Source: Spirodela intermedia (lineage: Eukaryota; Streptophyta; Magnoliopsida; Alismatales; Araceae). Taken from it: 64,000 bases of DNA. The notes under the pieces are model-generated. The model was not told the DNA's origin. It searched no databases and saw nothing but the letters and a program-made list of their open reading frames with translations. Within the stretch, counting starts at the first letter, position 1. Every line of letters begins with the position of its first letter. A program made the translations under genes and the position numbers. The stretch is taken from the NCBI GenBank assembly GCA_902729315.2, contig LR746272.1, forward strand, positions 8,736,327 through 8,800,326, written 5' to 3'. Positions 62,025-64,000 of this stretch are shown piece after piece.

Positions 62025-63179
62025 GGGTAGCCTCAGGGACAGGAAGCCCTTGGTGCTTCGAAGATCCTTTTTCCATATAGCATGGATACATACACAAAGC
62101 ACTGGGAGTGAAATCAGCGGAGACTGGGCCGCGGTGGATGAGGTACATACCCAGTTAGCGAATAATACATTTGAGTTTACAGTTGGGAATTGGATGGCCT
62201 TTGAGTGATTTGTGGGACACGACTATGATCTCCCGTTAATGGAATAGTAGACCGTGTGAGAGAGAAAAAGATTTTTAGCGAGTATAGCCCTCTATTTGTT
62301 TTTTTGTGTGTTTTTATGAGATGGTTTGTCGTTGAGACGTTGGCTCACGTACCTTGCTAATCGGTGGTCAAGGGCCAAGGCGGCTGAACTTTGGAGGGTG
62401 GTTTAGTGTTGGTCTAGGATGGGGGCACCAGAATGTCTTTATAGAGATTTTATAGAGTACTATATGGTTGCACCGGTCAGTTGCTAATAAGCGTCGGACG
62501 TTGCGCTAAATCGATGACCTGCTAGGCGTCAGAGAAAGAGAGAGAGAGAGAGAGCAAGAAAACAAAGCGCGATATTTTATGTTTTAAGCTTGAGATTGCA
62601 GCCCCTCGTCGCAACTCTCGAATGAGGGCCGAAGGGCGGCAAAGTTAAAGGGCCACATGCCTACAAGGAAGTGGAATCATCTCCGAAGTCAGTCGTCCAC
62701 CATAGGTGAAGGTGACAAATTGTTTATCCTTATGTTATAGACTTTTCGATAAGGAATCACACAATTGCCCATTCTCATCTGACATATCGGTCATCTTAGC
62801 TTCCCTCCCCTTGGGAAAAGTTGTTCAAGCAATAATTGGAAGCTTACGACAATGAAACCCAAATGGTTTTGAACAAAAAGAAGATTAATGGAAATGTTTC
62901 TATAAATATTAGGCTCAAAATGAGGAACAATACATCAGACAAGTGCAAATATGCTGTCTCCTTGAAGGTTTGAAACACCTAAATCGGATGGTCATGCTCA
63001 CGTTGAAAGATCTACGTGATATGCTGACAAAATATTTAATGTCATAAATGTTTCTCTTAAAAGTCATTCTTGAGCTTGCATATGATGACATTGTTTTTTC
63101 TTTGGTAGATATCACATTTGATGACATTAGTTGTAAGAAGAAGTTTTGAGATCAGTAACCCTTTTCTGTATGGACGTTT
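62025..63179. other. 3' flank of receptor kinase 2
   Basis: Should contain the 3' UTR. An (AG)n run is at 62537-62554. I see no further gene; the sequence becomes AT-rich after about 62700. Confidence 0.5.
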
Positions 63180-64000
63180 ATAATAATTGTTAAAGGTATA
63201 GAGTTAGGTGAAACACTAAGAGGGGGAGAATTAATTGAGTTGTTTTTATGATTTTTATATATATTTTCATTTATACTACACCTATATGTATGTCTCAATA
63301 GATGTGTTAAGTCATATGTACAAGATAAGATCTATTAGCTCTTTCTTACTAATAACATTAGGGATTTTTATATTAGTTTGTCCCTCACTTGACGACATCT
63401 AGTTTTTTTAAAAAAATTCTTCAAGTATTAACTAATTTTATTAAGAATTAAATATTGATATTCACATGATCAATCATCAAAACACTTCAAGTTTGTCTCC
63501 TTAGAGACCTAGCCCTTTTCAAGGCTAAGACAACTATCAACACCTTGTGTCCTCACTAAAATATTTTCCCCTAGTCACTCATTTATCTTAGGGCCTAATG
63601 GAGAATATATATCATGATGATTAAGTTGTTAATTTGTCAAAATTAAATCATAAAGATGATACATCACTATCATGTGTTGTTGATGCATATAGTTGAAAGA
63701 GCTTAATGTTCACCTTGTGTTTTCATGTAGTTAATTTCTTTTTGATTTAGAAGCCTTCTCCTATAGGTTTTTTTCATTTAATTGTTTCTTGATTTTATTG
63801 GATCTTCAATGTTTTATAATTTCATTAAAAAATTGTGTTTTCTAGATTGCAGAATAATGACTTTTGAACCTTCTAATATTTTGAACCTCCTATAAGGAAT
63901 AATGTTTTATATTCCTATGGCCATTTTTGTTCAAATTTGAATTAAATTTTCCTAACTTGATGAAGAATAGTTGAATGTTCACTTCAAACACAAGTCAACA
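63180..64000. repeat. Dispersed AT-rich repeat, copy B, cut by window end
   Basis: Collinear with 18740-19850 in the same orientation. Shared landmarks are TGTATGTCTCAATAGATGT against TGTATGTGTCACTAGATGT, CAAGTTTGTCTCCTTAGAGA, GTGTTGTTGATGCATATAG, AACCTTCTAATATTTTGAA and GAATAGTTGAATGTTCAC. The repeat continues beyond the end of the window. Confidence 0.6.

Overview
This window is nuclear DNA of a flowering plant. The evidence is GT-AG introns at family-typical positions, a class A4 heat-stress factor, plant class I small heat-shock proteins (sHSPs), a NIP aquaporin, and two malectin-LRR receptor kinases of the LRR-VIII-2 type, set in AT-rich repetitive DNA. I cannot name the species from sequence alone.

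Layout. (1) 1.8-16 kb is an ordinary gene-rich stretch. It holds an HSFA4-type factor (minus), a FYVE-SYLF protein (minus), a conserved plant protein of unknown function (plus, seven exons) and a single-exon SCP/FCP1-like phosphatase (minus). (2) 16.1-34.6 kb is the notable part: five intact, intronless, almost identical class I sHSP genes in strictly alternating orientation (+, -, +, -, +). They form two head-to-head pairs plus one singleton. Their spacers are filled with duplicated blocks, a 3.26-kb insertion made of inverted repeats with a recognisable empty site elsewhere in the window, LTR-like fragments and tandem arrays. (3) 34.4-36 kb is a decayed tandem duplication, followed by a five-exon NIP subgroup I aquaporin (36.8-38.0 kb) and a minisatellite. 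(4) 39.5-62.0 kb carries two tandem receptor-kinase paralogues of 23 and 24 exons with almost exon-for-exon correspondence. The first has a 4.3-kb intron where the second has 0.4 kb. (5) The last kilobase is a second copy of a dispersed repeat also seen at 18.7-19.9 kb.

How the parts relate. The sHSP promoters have TATA boxes 100-116 bp before the ATG, and four of the five have a canonical heat-shock element, so they are expected targets of heat-stress factors. One such factor lies only 13 kb away, but that linkage may be chance. The two receptor kinases are a local duplication, probably acting at the plasma membrane. Every multi-exon model was assembled by hand from splice sites, reading phase and paralogue comparison. 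All summed exon lengths are multiples of three, but none has transcript support here.
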